Assembly (NCBI RefSeq): GCF_000429545.1 | Contig: NZ_AUCB01000023.1 | Span: forward strand, 18,853 to 82,852 | Source: Arenibacter certesii DSM 19833 | GTDB taxonomy: Bacteria; Bacteroidota; Bacteroidia; Flavobacteriales; Flavobacteriaceae | Length of the DNA: 64,000 nucleotides | Direction of reading: 5' to 3' | In this document: piece by piece, positions 10,001 to 19,320 of the stretch | Layout: each line of letters starts with the position of its first letter | How positions within the stretch are numbered: position 1 is the first letter of the stretch | The notes under the pieces: generated by a model | What the model saw: only the letters and a program-made list of their open reading frames with translations | The model's database searches: none | Told to the model about the DNA's origin: nothing | Made by a program: the position numbers and the translations under genes

Positions 10001-10062
10001 AAAATTCCGTTTATCCTGACGTTTCCGAGGAAATCGGAAATATTCAGCACAAACGGAATTTT
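10001..10062 (-). terminator. Extended hairpin downstream of sucD
   Basis: A perfect 12-bp outer stem (10001-10012 with 10051-10062, arm AAAATTCCGTTT) encloses a second stem of 7 bp (10022-10028 with 10034-10040) and a 4-bp piece (10016-10019 with 10044-10047). The whole can fold into one long interrupted hairpin. It begins 17 bp after the sucD stop on the minus strand, and the last arm ends in TTTT then CTTTT, so it likely terminates sucD transcription. Confidence 0.7.
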
Positions 10063-10079
10063 GTATGATTAATAAATAA

Positions 10080-10952
10080 TTATCCCATTACTTCTTTAAC
10101 CTTTAATCCTATTTCTGCAGGGGAGTCAACAACATGGATACCACATTCTCTCATGATTGCCTTTTTGGCTTGGGCCGTATCATCGCTACCACCTACAATA
10201 GCACCTGCATGTCCCATGGTTCTTCCCGCCGGTGCAGTTTCTCCAGCAATAAAACCTATAATAGGCTTTTTACTGCCACTGGCTTTATACCATTTTGCAG
10301 CATCTGCCTCCAACTGTCCACCTATCTCACCGATCATAACCACACATTCAGTTTCAGGATCATTGATTAAAAGCTCAACCGCTTCTTTGGTTGTAGTTCC
10401 AATGATAGGATCCCCTCCAATTCCAATGGCTGTAGTGATACCAAGTCCTTGACGTACAACTTGATCAGCAGCCTCATACGTTAAGGTTCCAGATTTGGAA
10501 ACAATTCCTACACTTCCTTTTTTAAACACAAAACCAGGCATAATTCCCACTTTTGCCTCTCCTGGAGTAATTACTCCTGGACAGTTTGGACCTATTAAAC
10601 GACAATCCATGTGCTTAATATAGTCATATGCCATTACCATATCGGCAACGGGTATTCCTTCAGTAATAGTAATGATAACCTTTATACCGGCACTTGCAGC
10701 TTCCATAATAGCATCAGCAGCAAAAGCTGGTGGCACAAATATAATAGTAGTATCTGCACCTACCTTTTGTACGGCTTCCTCCACAGTGTTGAACACGGGT
10801 CTCCCCAAATGCTCTTGTCCTCCCTTGCCTGGAGTAACACCTCCAACAACATTGGTACCATATTCAATCATTTGTTCGGCGTGAAAAGTACCTTCGCTAC
10901 CTGTAAAACCCTGAACAATAATTTTGGAATCCTTGTTTACTAAAACGCTCAT
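10080..10952 (-). CDS. sucD: Succinyl-CoA synthetase (ADP/GDP-forming) subunit alpha
   Basis: SucD is the alpha subunit of the TCA-cycle enzyme that interconverts succinyl-CoA and succinate with substrate-level phosphorylation. The 290-residue protein carries the CoA-binding Rossmann segment [15 protein letters not shown] (from residue 14), [12 protein letters not shown] (about 120) and the phosphohistidine loop in [13 protein letters not shown] near residue 247. Length is standard. sucC is not adjacent, which is common in Bacteroidota. It has its own promoter box and a strong hairpin behind it. Confidence 0.97.
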   Translation of the reverse strand: MSVLVNKDSKIIVQGFTGSEGTFHAEQMIEYGTNVVGGVTPGKGGQEHLGRPVFNTVEEAVQKVGADTTIIFVPPAFAADAIMEAASAGIKVIITITEGIPVADMVMAYDYIKHMDCRLIGPNCPGVITPGEAKVGIMPGFVFKKGSVGIVSKSGTLTYEAADQVVRQGLGITTAIGIGGDPIIGTTTKEAVELLINDPETECVVMIGEIGGQLEADAAKWYKASGSKKPIIGFIAGETAPAGRTMGHAGAIVGGSDDTAQAKKAIMRECGIHVVDSPAEIGLKVKEVMG

Positions 10953-10977
10953 TATATTTTTCGTTTAATTATTAAAG

Positions 10978-10985
10978 CAAAAATA
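10978..10985 (-). promoter_or_regulatory. Candidate -7 box for sucD
   Basis: TATTTTTG on the minus strand matches TAnnTTTG and sits 25 bp before the sucD ATG. It suggests sucD is transcribed separately from the lipid A operon just upstream. Confidence 0.5.
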
Positions 10986-11024
10986 TAGATTTGAAAAGAT
11001 ATTCTAAACTATTCCTTTGCTTAT

Positions 11025-11957
11025 TTATTTATCTAATTTTCTTAAGATGGCGGGAATCTGTTTTATATATGCCAATTGTTTTAATCTCTCCCTTGCCTCC
11101 TCTGCCGGGCTCCCAAAATAATTCTTCCCCCCTTCTAGGGATTTTGAAACTCCTGTTTGCGCCAAAACTACTGCTTTCTTTCCAATTGTGGCGGCACTGG
11201 TCACCCCAACTTGTCCCCATAAGGTAACTTCATCCTCTATAACAACGCAGCCCGCTATTCCAGTCTGAGATGCAATCAAGCAATTTTCTCCAATTACCGT
11301 ATCGTGCCCAACATGCACCTGGTTGTCTAATTTGGTTCCTTTTTTAATCAAAGTATCACCAGTAACCCCTCTATCTAAAGTACAAAGTGCACCAATATCT
11401 ACATTATCTTGGATAACTACCCTACCGCCAGATAACAACTTATCAAAACCTTCCGGTCTTTTTTTGTAATAAAACGCATCGGATCCCAAAACAGTACCAG
11501 CATGGATTACTATATTGTTTCCTAGGATACAATTATCATAAATAGAAACATTGGAATGAATAAGGCAATTATCCCCTATTACTACCTTATTTCCAATAAA
11601 ACAATTGGGCTGAATTACCGTATTTTTTCCGATTACAGCACTACTGGAAATAGCACTTTGCGCTTTTTCAAATGGCTTAAAAAACTGTGTTAAGGCATTA
11701 AAATCCTTAAAAGGATCATTAGAGATTAAAAGCGCTTTTCCTGGAGGGCATTCAACTTTTTTATTAATAAGAACCACCGTGGCCTTGCTATTCAAAGCCT
11801 TTTCATAATATTTGGGGTGATCTACAAAAACAATTTCTCCTTCTTGTACCACATGGATCTCATTCATTCCCAATACAGGAAAATCATCGTCCCCCAAATA
11901 TTCAGAATTAATTATGGTAGCAATTTGCTTTAAGGTATATGGGGATGGAAATCTCAT
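11025..11957 (-). CDS. LpxD-like left-handed beta-helix acyltransferase (second paralogue)
   Basis: The 310-residue protein has an N-terminal LpxD-type uridine-binding domain (about 1-95) and a hexapeptide-repeat beta-helix (about 100-285) with many I-G-x-x repeats. It includes the LDNQVHVGHDTVIGENCLIASQ region that holds the acyltransferase catalytic His. It is shorter and more divergent than the canonical LpxD at 14755-15777 and lies at the end of the same operon after efp. It may be a second N-acyltransferase for lipid A precursors or act on another nucleotide sugar; the sequence does not settle this. Confidence 0.8.
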   Translation of the reverse strand: MRFPSPYTLKQIATIINSEYLGDDDFPVLGMNEIHVVQEGEIVFVDHPKYYEKALNSKATVVLINKKVECPPGKALLISNDPFKDFNALTQFFKPFEKAQSAISSSAVIGKNTVIQPNCFIGNKVVIGDNCLIHSNVSIYDNCILGNNIVIHAGTVLGSDAFYYKKRPEGFDKLLSGGRVVIQDNVDIGALCTLDRGVTGDTLIKKGTKLDNQVHVGHDTVIGENCLIASQTGIAGCVVIEDEVTLWGQVGVTSAATIGKKAVVLAQTGVSKSLEGGKNYFGSPAEEARERLKQLAYIKQIPAILRKLDK

Positions 11958-11993
11958 GTTTTAGAATATTTTCTCACTGCTAGCTAAAAATAA

Positions 11994-12557
11994 TTACTTA
12001 ACCCGCTCAATATAAGCACCTTTCTCGGTGTCTATCTTAACTTTATCTCCCTCATTTATAAAAAGAGGCACATTCACGGTAGCCCCAGTTTCTACGGTAG
12101 CAGGCTTAGTAGCATTAGTAGCGGTATTTCCCTTTACTCCAGGCTCTGTGTAAGTAACTTCCAAAATAACACTTGCAGGCATATCCACTGACAATGGCAT
12201 ACTGTCTTCCGTATTAAAAAGAATGGTAACAACTTCTCCTTCCTTTAACAGATTGGGCGCATCCAGTGCACTTTCCTGTAAAGAAATCTGATTGTAATCA
12301 TCCGTATTCATAAAATGATACATTTCCCCTTCTGCATAAAGAAATTGATAAGACCTAGTTTCTACACGAACATCATCCAATTTATGTCCTGCAGAAAACG
12401 TATTTTCCAAAACTTTCCCTGTACTAACACTCTTCAATTTTGTTCTCACAAACGCGGGTCCTTTCCCTGGTTTTACATGGAGAAATTCAATAATTTTATA
12501 AATGTCACTGTTGTACCTAATGCACAATCCTTTTCTTATATCTGATGTAGAAGCCAT
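11994..12557 (-). CDS. efp: Elongation factor P
   Basis: EF-P binds between the ribosomal P and E sites and relieves stalling at polyproline stretches. The 187-residue protein has the three-domain layout. The domain I tip loop is KPGKGPAFVRTK, with Lys near residue 32 as the residue modified in many bacteria, and the C-terminal OB domain carries the GDKVKIDTEKGAYIERV signature. It lies 5 bp after lpxA and 36 bp before the lpxD-like gene. A translation factor embedded in a lipid A operon is a conserved arrangement in Bacteroidota as far as I recall. Confidence 0.96.
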   Translation of the reverse strand: MASTSDIRKGLCIRYNSDIYKIIEFLHVKPGKGPAFVRTKLKSVSTGKVLENTFSAGHKLDDVRVETRSYQFLYAEGEMYHFMNTDDYNQISLQESALDAPNLLKEGEVVTILFNTEDSMPLSVDMPASVILEVTYTEPGVKGNTATNATKPATVETGATVNVPLFINEGDKVKIDTEKGAYIERVK

Positions 12558-12562
12558 ATTTT

Positions 12563-13348
12563 CTAATTGTTACTAAAGTATCCTTTCATTATTCCTCGTT
12601 GCGAATCTCTTATAAATTGTAAGATTTCATCCCTTTCTGGAGTAGCCTCCATTTCAGCTTCAATAATTTGAGCCGCTTGAGAATTGTTATAATTTTGTTG
12701 ATATAATATCCTATAGATGTTCTGTATTTCCCTGATCTTCTCAGAGGTAAATCCGCGTCTTCGTAGCCCCACGGAATTAATGCCAACATAAGAAAGAGGC
12801 TCCCTTGCTGCTTTTACAAATGGCGGAACATCTTTTCTCACTAATGATCCTCCGGTAACAAAGGCATGTCTACCTATGGACACAAATTGATGCACTGCAA
12901 CTAGACCAGCAAGAATTACGTTGTCCCCTATACTTACATGTCCTGCAAGAGTAGAATTATTGGAGAAGATACAATTATCACCTACAAGACAATCATGGGC
13001 AACATGGCAGTAGGCCATAATAAGACAGTTATCACCTATAACAGTTTTCATACGGTCTGATGTACCTTTGTGAATAGTGGCGCACTCCCTTATTGTAGTG
13101 TTGTTCCCTATAACAACGGTAGTCTCCTCCCCATCATACTTTAAGTCTTGTGGGGGAGCAGAAATTACAGCACCAGGAAAAATATTACAATTTTTCCCAA
13201 TCCTAGCTCCGTCCATAATGGTAACATTTGATCCTATCCAAGTTCCCTCCCCAATAATTACGTTATTGTGGATTGTGGTAAAAGGATCTACCACCACGTT
13301 TTTAGCGATTTTGGCGCCTGGGTGAATATAAGCCAGCGGTTGATTCAT
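12563..13348 (-). CDS. lpxA: Acyl-ACP--UDP-N-acetylglucosamine O-acyltransferase LpxA
   Basis: LpxA catalyses the first step of lipid A synthesis, moving a 3-hydroxyacyl chain from ACP to UDP-GlcNAc. The 261-residue protein is a hexapeptide-repeat beta-helix starting at residue about 5 (AYIHPGAKIAKNVVVDPF). It contains the catalytic His region MAYCHVAHDCLVGDNC near residue 127 and a helical C-terminal domain from about 190. Size matches the family. It sits directly after lpxC-fabZ (3 bp) and before efp. Confidence 0.96.
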   Translation of the reverse strand: MNQPLAYIHPGAKIAKNVVVDPFTTIHNNVIIGEGTWIGSNVTIMDGARIGKNCNIFPGAVISAPPQDLKYDGEETTVVIGNNTTIRECATIHKGTSDRMKTVIGDNCLIMAYCHVAHDCLVGDNCIFSNNSTLAGHVSIGDNVILAGLVAVHQFVSIGRHAFVTGGSLVRKDVPPFVKAAREPLSYVGINSVGLRRRGFTSEKIREIQNIYRILYQQNYNNSQAAQIIEAEMEATPERDEILQFIRDSQRGIMKGYFSNN

Positions 13349-13351
13349 CGA

Positions 13352-14758
13352 TTATTTCTTTTTAACTATTTGCGCCATCATTTCTGCTTCGCATACTAAT
13401 TTATTGTTTGCATACGCATATGCCTGCATGTGGCAAATCCCTCTACGGATAGGAGAAATAAGGCTACAATGGAAAACCAAGGTGTCTCCTGGCAATACTT
13501 TTTGTTTGAACTTCACATTATCTATCTTCATAAAGAAGGTGAGGTAATTCTCTGGGTCGGGCACGGTACTCAATACAAGAATACCCCCCGTTTGGGCCAT
13601 TGCCTCTACTTGAAGTACACCGGGCATAACAGGGGCACCTGGGAAATGCCCAACAAAAAACTGCTCGTTCATAGTTACGTTCTTCATTCCCACTACATGC
13701 TGATCGGACAGTTCTAATATCCTATCAATCAATAAGAAAGGAGGCCTATGAGGTAACATATCCATAATTTGATGGATATCCATTAAAGGAGGCTGACTTA
13801 AATCGTACTGAGGAACATAATTCCTTTTTTCCAATTTTATGATTTTGGAGAGCTTTTTAGCAAACTGGGTATTAACAAAATGGCCAGGTTTATTGGCAAT
13901 CACCTTCCCTCTAATCCTTGTCCCAACTAATGCCAAATCTCCTATAACATCAAGAAGCTTATGCCTTGCAGCCTCATTGGGATGATGTAAGGTTAAATTA
14001 TCCAAGATTCCATTGGGTTTAATGGATAGTTTCTTCTTATTGAACGATTTTTCTAATTTTTTCATCGTAGCCTCAGAAATTTCCTTGTCTACGTAAACAA
14101 TAGCATTATTTAGGTCACCTCCCTTAATAAGACCATTATCTAATAAAGCTTCCAACTCATGCAAGAAACTAAAGGTCCTTGCATTCGCAATATCGGTTTT
14201 AAAATCACTTAAATTTTCCAATGTGGCATTTTGAGTCCCAAGGACTTTTGTGCCAAAATCTACCATGGTCGTTACCTGGTATTTATCTGAAGGAATAATA
14301 GTAATCTCACTTCCTGTAGCTTCATCCTTATACGAGATTACATCTTTTACAATGTATTCTTCCCTTTCGGCCTCCTGCTCCAGGATCCCGGCGCTTTCCA
14401 AAGCTTCTACAAAATATTTGGAAGACCCGTCCATTATTGGAGGCTCTGGCGAATCTAACTCAATGATCACATTGTCTATTTCCAATCCTACCAAAGCAGC
14501 TAGTACATGCTCTGAAGTTTGTATTTTAACACCGCGTTTTTCCAAATTGGTGCCTCTTTGGGTATTTACCACAAAATTGGCATCTGCCTCTATCAGAGGT
14601 TCCCCTTCCAAGTCTACACGTTTAAACGCATATCCATAATTTTCTGGGGCAGGTACAAATTTTAATGTAACATTTTCCCCTGTATGCAAACCAACACCCT
14701 CGAGCGTTACCTCCTTTGCAATTGTCCGTTGTCTTATTTTTGTTTTGCCCACCGTCAA
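13352..14758 (-). CDS. lpxC: Bifunctional UDP-3-O-acyl-GlcNAc deacetylase / 3-hydroxyacyl-ACP dehydratase LpxC-FabZ
   Basis: This fusion joins the zinc deacetylase that commits lipid A synthesis (residues about 1-310) to a hot-dog-fold dehydratase (about 320-468). The LpxC part shows the zinc ligand motif [20 protein letters not shown] and the C-terminal [12 protein letters not shown]. The FabZ part shows [14 protein letters not shown] and the catalytic [21 protein letters not shown] with His and Glu. The fusion is characteristic of Bacteroidota and places two enzymes competing for hydroxyacyl-ACP in one polypeptide. Its start overlaps the lpxD stop by 4 bp. Confidence 0.96.
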   Translation of the reverse strand: MTVGKTKIRQRTIAKEVTLEGVGLHTGENVTLKFVPAPENYGYAFKRVDLEGEPLIEADANFVVNTQRGTNLEKRGVKIQTSEHVLAALVGLEIDNVIIELDSPEPPIMDGSSKYFVEALESAGILEQEAEREEYIVKDVISYKDEATGSEITIIPSDKYQVTTMVDFGTKVLGTQNATLENLSDFKTDIANARTFSFLHELEALLDNGLIKGGDLNNAIVYVDKEISEATMKKLEKSFNKKKLSIKPNGILDNLTLHHPNEAARHKLLDVIGDLALVGTRIRGKVIANKPGHFVNTQFAKKLSKIIKLEKRNYVPQYDLSQPPLMDIHQIMDMLPHRPPFLLIDRILELSDQHVVGMKNVTMNEQFFVGHFPGAPVMPGVLQVEAMAQTGGILVLSTVPDPENYLTFFMKIDNVKFKQKVLPGDTLVFHCSLISPIRRGICHMQAYAYANNKLVCEAEMMAQIVKKK

Positions 14759-15777
14759 TTCTTTTTTTCGATATCTTCTATTCTATTAATAATTTTCGGT
14801 AAATTTTTAAAATGTACGTAAGATTTATTAAAATCCCCATAGCTCAATGCTGGTGACCCCTGCAAGGTCTCGTTGTCTAGAACACTCCTGCCAATGCCAG
14901 ATTGGGCCTGAATTTTCACATAGTCCCCTATAGTAATATGCCCTACAATACCCACTTGTCCACCTATCTTACAATATTTCCCGATCTTTGTAGATCCTGC
15001 TACACCTGTCTGGGCAGCAATTACAGTATGCTCTCCTATTTCTACATTATGGGCTATCTGGATCTGATTGTCCAGCTTAACACCTTTTCTTAAAATAGTG
15101 GACCCTAAAGTTGCCCTATCTATGGTTGTACCGGCACCCACCTCTACATCATCCTCTAATATAACATTGCCCGTCTGTGGAATTTTTGAATATTCCATAT
15201 TCTCATTAGGTGTAAATCCGAAACCATCTGCTCCAACTACTACCCCACTATGTAACACACAATTTTTTCCGATAACGGTCTCTGAATAGATTTTTGCTCC
15301 AGCAAATATAACGGCATTGTCACCTATCACCACATTATCCCCAATATAGGCGTTAGGGTAGATTTTAACATTGTTTCCAATTTTCACATTACTCCCCACA
15401 TAGGCAAAGGCTCCCAAATAGAAATCCGCACCATATTTTGCAGTATCTGATAAGAATACCGGACTTTCAATACCTACTTTATTATTTTTTACCTGATTAT
15501 AATATTCCAACAATTTGGAAAATGAAGTGTACGCATCGTCTACTTTGATTAAAGTAGTGGTTAATTTGTGTTCGGGTACAAAATCCCGGTTCACTATTGT
15601 CACAGATGCTTTTGTAGTATATATATAAGAGGTGTACTTAGGGTTAGCAAGAAACGTCAATGACCCTTCTTCACCCTCCTCGATCTTGGACAATTTATGA
15701 ACAGCGATTTCTGGATTACCCTCCACATCCCCTTCTAATATACCTGCGATTTGGCTAGCTGTAAATATCATGGGCAC
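14755..15777 (-). CDS. lpxD: UDP-3-O-acylglucosamine N-acyltransferase LpxD
   Basis: LpxD adds the second hydroxyacyl chain, to the 2-amino group, after LpxC. The 340-residue protein has an N-terminal uridine-binding domain (about 1-100), a beta-helix of hexapeptide repeats (about 105-300) with the catalytic [22 protein letters not shown] region near residue 240, and the C-terminal helix. Length is canonical, so this is the better candidate for the housekeeping LpxD of the two in the window. It is the second gene of the operon, 17 bp after the HD-domain gene. Confidence 0.95.
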   Translation of the reverse strand: MPMIFTASQIAGILEGDVEGNPEIAVHKLSKIEEGEEGSLTFLANPKYTSYIYTTKASVTIVNRDFVPEHKLTTTLIKVDDAYTSFSKLLEYYNQVKNNKVGIESPVFLSDTAKYGADFYLGAFAYVGSNVKIGNNVKIYPNAYIGDNVVIGDNAVIFAGAKIYSETVIGKNCVLHSGVVVGADGFGFTPNENMEYSKIPQTGNVILEDDVEVGAGTTIDRATLGSTILRKGVKLDNQIQIAHNVEIGEHTVIAAQTGVAGSTKIGKYCKIGGQVGIVGHITIGDYVKIQAQSGIGRSVLDNETLQGSPALSYGDFNKSYVHFKNLPKIINRIEDIEKKN

Positions 15778-15794
15778 AAAAGTAAGAAAAATAG

Positions 15795-17030
15795 TTAAAC
15801 TGCCACTTTAGGATAACACATATAATATTTCACCACCATTTTTGAAAGGGCTTTTAAATATTGTTGATCCGAAGCCTTGGCCACATCCATAATTTTTCCA
15901 TTAGCTCTCAGTATACCTATATGTTGGTACTCTGCATTATAGGCTTGATTATGCGTTTCTCCGGAAAACACAAAATAAGCTGTCTCCTCGTCTGTTAAGT
16001 TGTGCTCCTTTTTAAATTTTAAAAAATGTTTTTGCAGTCTCTCTTGGTTAATGGGCTTATTTTTTAGTTTAACATGTAATAAGCGTCGATTAACTATCAT
16101 TTTACACAGCCTAGAAAGCACAAAATCACTCTGATCCTGCCAAGATTTAATAGCCCACATAATGTCTACATCATCCAGTTTAGCGAATTGATCTAGGATT
16201 GCAGGAGTAAATTCTTCTTTGGATATTTTATTTTCCATAAAAAACCGCAAGGCACTACTACAAGGTAATTTCTCCCCGGCCAATAAGAGTTCTTTTGCTC
16301 TCTTTAAAATCCTGATCAACAACTGTTCTCCTACTAATCCCGTTTTATGTAAATATACTTGCCAATACATAAAACGCCTGGCCATTAAAAATTTTTCTAC
16401 CGAGTAAATTCCTTTCTCCTCTACAACCAATTCCCCATTATACACATGTAACATGGTCAGCAGTCTTTCAGAATTAATATTACCTTCAGCCACTCCCGTG
16501 TAGAAACTATCTCTTTTTAAATAATCCATACGATCCATATCTAACTGGCTGGATACAAGTTGGTTTAAATATTTTTTAGAATATTGACCCTTAAATATAG
16601 AGATCGCAAGTGATAGCTTCCCTTTGTATTTCCTATTAAGTTGCTCCATAAACATTAGGGAAATATATTCGTGGCTTACACCTTCTACTATTGAATGTTC
16701 CATAGCATGGGAAAATGGGCCATGTCCTATATCATGCAGCAGGATAGCACATAAAAGTCCTTCTTCCTCTGCTTTAGTAATTTCTACACCCTTAAATTTT
16801 AAAACTTGAATGGACTGCTGCATTAAGTGCATACTTCCCAGAGCATGTGGAAACCGGGTGTGGTGAGCCCCTGGATACACCAAATAGGAAAGCCCCATCT
16901 GGGAAATTCTTCTAAGTCGCTGAAAACAAGGCTCCTCGATCAGATTAAAAATAAGTGCACTCGGTATTCCAATAAATCCGTAAATTGGATCATTGAAAAC
17001 TTTAAGTTTTTTTGATTTAATCAATATCAC
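15795..17030 (-). CDS. HD-domain phosphohydrolase
   Basis: This 411-residue protein resembles the dGTPase/SAMHD1-like HD family found beside porX and lpxD in Bacteroidota. Visible motifs are the N-terminal [32 protein letters not shown] (first His), [19 protein letters not shown] (HD pair near residue 96) and [14 protein letters not shown] with the distal Asp. All metal ligands appear intact. The substrate is unknown; a nucleotide or nucleotide-derived phosphate is likely from the family. It heads the lpx operon and diverges from porX across only 24 bp. Confidence 0.85.
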   Translation of the reverse strand: MILIKSKKLKVFNDPIYGFIGIPSALIFNLIEEPCFQRLRRISQMGLSYLVYPGAHHTRFPHALGSMHLMQQSIQVLKFKGVEITKAEEEGLLCAILLHDIGHGPFSHAMEHSIVEGVSHEYISLMFMEQLNRKYKGKLSLAISIFKGQYSKKYLNQLVSSQLDMDRMDYLKRDSFYTGVAEGNINSERLLTMLHVYNGELVVEEKGIYSVEKFLMARRFMYWQVYLHKTGLVGEQLLIRILKRAKELLLAGEKLPCSSALRFFMENKISKEEFTPAILDQFAKLDDVDIMWAIKSWQDQSDFVLSRLCKMIVNRRLLHVKLKNKPINQERLQKHFLKFKKEHNLTDEETAYFVFSGETHNQAYNAEYQHIGILRANGKIMDVAKASDQQYLKALSKMVVKYYMCYPKVAV

Positions 17031-17046
17031 AATATTTTTACGCAGA

Positions 17047-17054
17047 CAAATATA
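17047..17054 (-). promoter_or_regulatory. Candidate -7 box for the HD/lpx operon
   Basis: TATATTTG on the minus strand, directly abutting the porX ATG, is an exact TAnnTTTG match. The predicted transcript would start about 10 nt before the HD-domain start codon. Binding of RNA polymerase here would cover the porX start, so the two divergent genes may influence each other. Confidence 0.5.
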
Positions 17055-18599
17055 ATGAACAAGATAACAATACTTTGGGTAGATGATGAAATAGATTTGT
17101 TAAAACCACATATTCTTTTTTTAGAAAACAAAAATTATGAAGTAGTCCCCTGTTTAAGTGGAAGAGAGGCATTGGAAACATTAAAAGAGAAGCGAGTAGA
17201 CATCGTTTTTCTTGATGAGAATATGCCCGGAATATCTGGATTGGAAACTTTAAACGAAATAAAAGAAACTCATGGCTCCCTCCCCGTAGTTATGATTACA
17301 AAAAGCGAGGAAGAACTAATAATGGAAGAGGCTATTGGTTCCAAAATTGCAGATTACTTGATAAAACCAGTGAATCCAAATCAAATTCTATTATCCCTAA
17401 AAAAGAATTTAGACCATTCCCGCCTAGTATCTGAAAAGACCACAGCCAACTATCAACAAGAATTTCGTAAAATAGCCATGGATCTCAGCATGGTAGATAG
17501 TCACGAAGAATGGGCAGAACTATATAAAAAATTGATCTACTGGGAGCTGCGACTAGAGGAAATAGAGGATTCTGGGATGTTCGAAATATTGGAATCTCAA
17601 AAAACAGAGGCCAACAGACAGTTTGGAAAGTTTATAGACAATCATTACCAAGATTGGTTTCAAAATAAGGATGCACCTATTATGTCGCACACCTTGTTCG
17701 GCAAATTAATTCAACCGGAAATAACGGATCGTAAAACTCTCTTAATTGTAATAGACAACCTTAGATATGATCAATGGATGGCCTTTGAGACTACTTTAAA
17801 CACCTATTATAGAAAGCAAAAGGAAACTCCTTATTATAGCATCCTCCCAACAGCAACCCAATATGCAAGAAATTCAATTTTTTCTGGACTCACTCCTTTA
17901 GAAATGGAAAAAAATTATCCGCATTGGTGGAAAAATGACACGGATGACGGAGGTAAAAATCTTTACGAAAAGGAGTTTTTTGATGCGCAGTTGAAACGAT
18001 CAAAGTTAGACCTAAAGTGGGAATACCATAAAATAAGTAGCCTAAAGCAAGGAAAGCAATTGGCACAGAATTTTAGATCTCAAAAAGATAACGACTTAAC
18101 GGTTATCGTATATAATTTTGTGGATATGCTCTCTCATTCCAAAACCGAAATGGACGTTCTAAAAGAACTGGCTGCAGATGATAAAGCCTATAGATCCCTT
18201 ACATTGAGTTGGTTTAAAAACTCACCACTACTAGAAATAATCCAACAAGCACAGCTATTGGGATTAAAACTAATTGTAACTACCGATCATGGTACTATTA
18301 ATGTAAAACAACCTTCTAAAGTAATTGGGGACAGGGAAACCAGCCTGAACCTAAGATATAAGACTGGTAAAAGCCTTACCTATGAAGGAAAAGATGTTTT
18401 TGAAGCAAAAGATCCAAAGAAGCTATATTTGCCAACTATTAACGTTAGCAGCTCCTTTATATTCGCTAAAAACGATTTGTTCTTTGCCTATCCAAATAAC
18501 TACAACCACTACGTTAGCTATTACCGTAATACCTATCAACATGGAGGGGTTTCTTTGGAGGAAATGATTATACCGTTTGTGGTTTTGGAGCCTAAATAA
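17055..18599 (+). CDS. porX: PorX, response regulator with PglZ-type phosphatase domain
   Basis: PorX partners the histidine kinase PorY to control the type IX secretion system and, in gliding species, motility genes. Residues 1-125 form a CheY-like receiver with acidic pocket DDE at 10-12, phosphoacceptor Asp54 and Lys of the IKP motif. Residues about 200-514 form a PglZ/alkaline phosphatase-superfamily domain with metal-binding VIDNLRYDQW and TTDHGTINV. The 514-residue length matches known PorX. It is followed 14 bp later by tsaE. The domain is not evidence of a BREX or Pgl phage-defence locus, because no such partners are present. Confidence 0.95.
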   Translation: MNKITILWVDDEIDLLKPHILFLENKNYEVVPCLSGREALETLKEKRVDIVFLDENMPGISGLETLNEIKETHGSLPVVMITKSEEELIMEEAIGSKIADYLIKPVNPNQILLSLKKNLDHSRLVSEKTTANYQQEFRKIAMDLSMVDSHEEWAELYKKLIYWELRLEEIEDSGMFEILESQKTEANRQFGKFIDNHYQDWFQNKDAPIMSHTLFGKLIQPEITDRKTLLIVIDNLRYDQWMAFETTLNTYYRKQKETPYYSILPTATQYARNSIFSGLTPLEMEKNYPHWWKNDTDDGGKNLYEKEFFDAQLKRSKLDLKWEYHKISSLKQGKQLAQNFRSQKDNDLTVIVYNFVDMLSHSKTEMDVLKELAADDKAYRSLTLSWFKNSPLLEIIQQAQLLGLKLIVTTDHGTINVKQPSKVIGDRETSLNLRYKTGKSLTYEGKDVFEAKDPKKLYLPTINVSSSFIFAKNDLFFAYPNNYNHYVSYYRNTYQHGGVSLEEMIIPFVVLEPK

Positions 18600-18613
18600 C
18601 ATAGATTATAAAA

Positions 18614-19042
18614 ATGAGCAAAAAATACACCCAAGCACAAATAACAGACGCAGCGCAATATATACTCGATGAATCCCAGTCAAAAACCCTCTGTTTTCAT
18701 GGAGATATGGGAGCTGGCAAAACTACTTTGATTAAAGAATTGGTAAAAAAGCTGGGAGGAGGAACTACAAGTAGTAGTCCCACTTTTGGGATTGTTAACG
18801 AATATCATCATCATCAAAGTGGAGACGTTCTAGGCTATCACTTTGATTTCTATCGTTTGGAGAATGAGATGGAGGCATTAGACCTAGGCTTAGAAGACTA
18901 TTTGTATTCCAATGCTTGGATATTTATGGAGTGGCCAGAAAAAATACCGTCTTTAATACCAGCCAATACAACACATATTTATATTACTATTTTAGATGAG
19001 AAAACAAGAAGTTTGGTTATTGCACAAGATTCTGGACAGTAA
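18614..19042 (+). CDS. tsaE: tRNA threonylcarbamoyladenosine biosynthesis ATPase TsaE
   Basis: TsaE is the P-loop ATPase of the TsaBDE complex that makes t6A at position 37 of ANN-decoding tRNAs. The 142-residue protein has the Walker A HGDMGAGKTTLIKEL (from residue 29), SSPTFGIVNEY and the FDFYRLENEMEALDLGLEDYL segment typical of the family, and a WPEKIP motif near residue 107. It lies 14 bp after porX, probably in the same transcript. Confidence 0.95.
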   Translation: MSKKYTQAQITDAAQYILDESQSKTLCFHGDMGAGKTTLIKELVKKLGGGTTSSSPTFGIVNEYHHHQSGDVLGYHFDFYRLENEMEALDLGLEDYLYSNAWIFMEWPEKIPSLIPANTTHIYITILDEKTRSLVIAQDSGQ

Positions 19043-19260
19043 AAACCAACAGATACAAATTGCTTTGCCTAGCTAGATAGTAAATGATTATGGTGTAATG
19101 ATTATAAATTTAATTAGCAGGTAATGGTAATATCTGGATGAGATTGGCATACAAAGGACTGACTAAAATTTTATCATACTAAATTAAAAAACTCGGAAAA
19201 AAACAATCTTAAGAAACAAAAGGCCTTTAAAATGGAAGAAAACCAAAAGAAAAAATATTG

Positions 19261-19268
19261 TAATTTTG
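19261..19268 (+). promoter_or_regulatory. Possible -7 box for alanine dehydrogenase
   Basis: TAATTTTG matches TAnnTTTG and lies 52 bp before the alanine dehydrogenase ATG in a 278-bp gap after tsaE. No good -33 box is visible, so this is a weak call. Confidence 0.35.
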
Positions 19269-19320
19269 GAGCTTTAAGTTTCGAAGTTTTTCGGCGCTTA
19301 CCAAGACAGCATTACAACCT

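Noticed and set aside
17055..18599. PglZ domain as a sign of a BREX or Pgl phage-defence system
   Set aside because: The receiver domain at the front, the 514-residue length and the neighbours tsaE and ald identify PorX. No BrxA/B/C, PglX or PglW genes are present.
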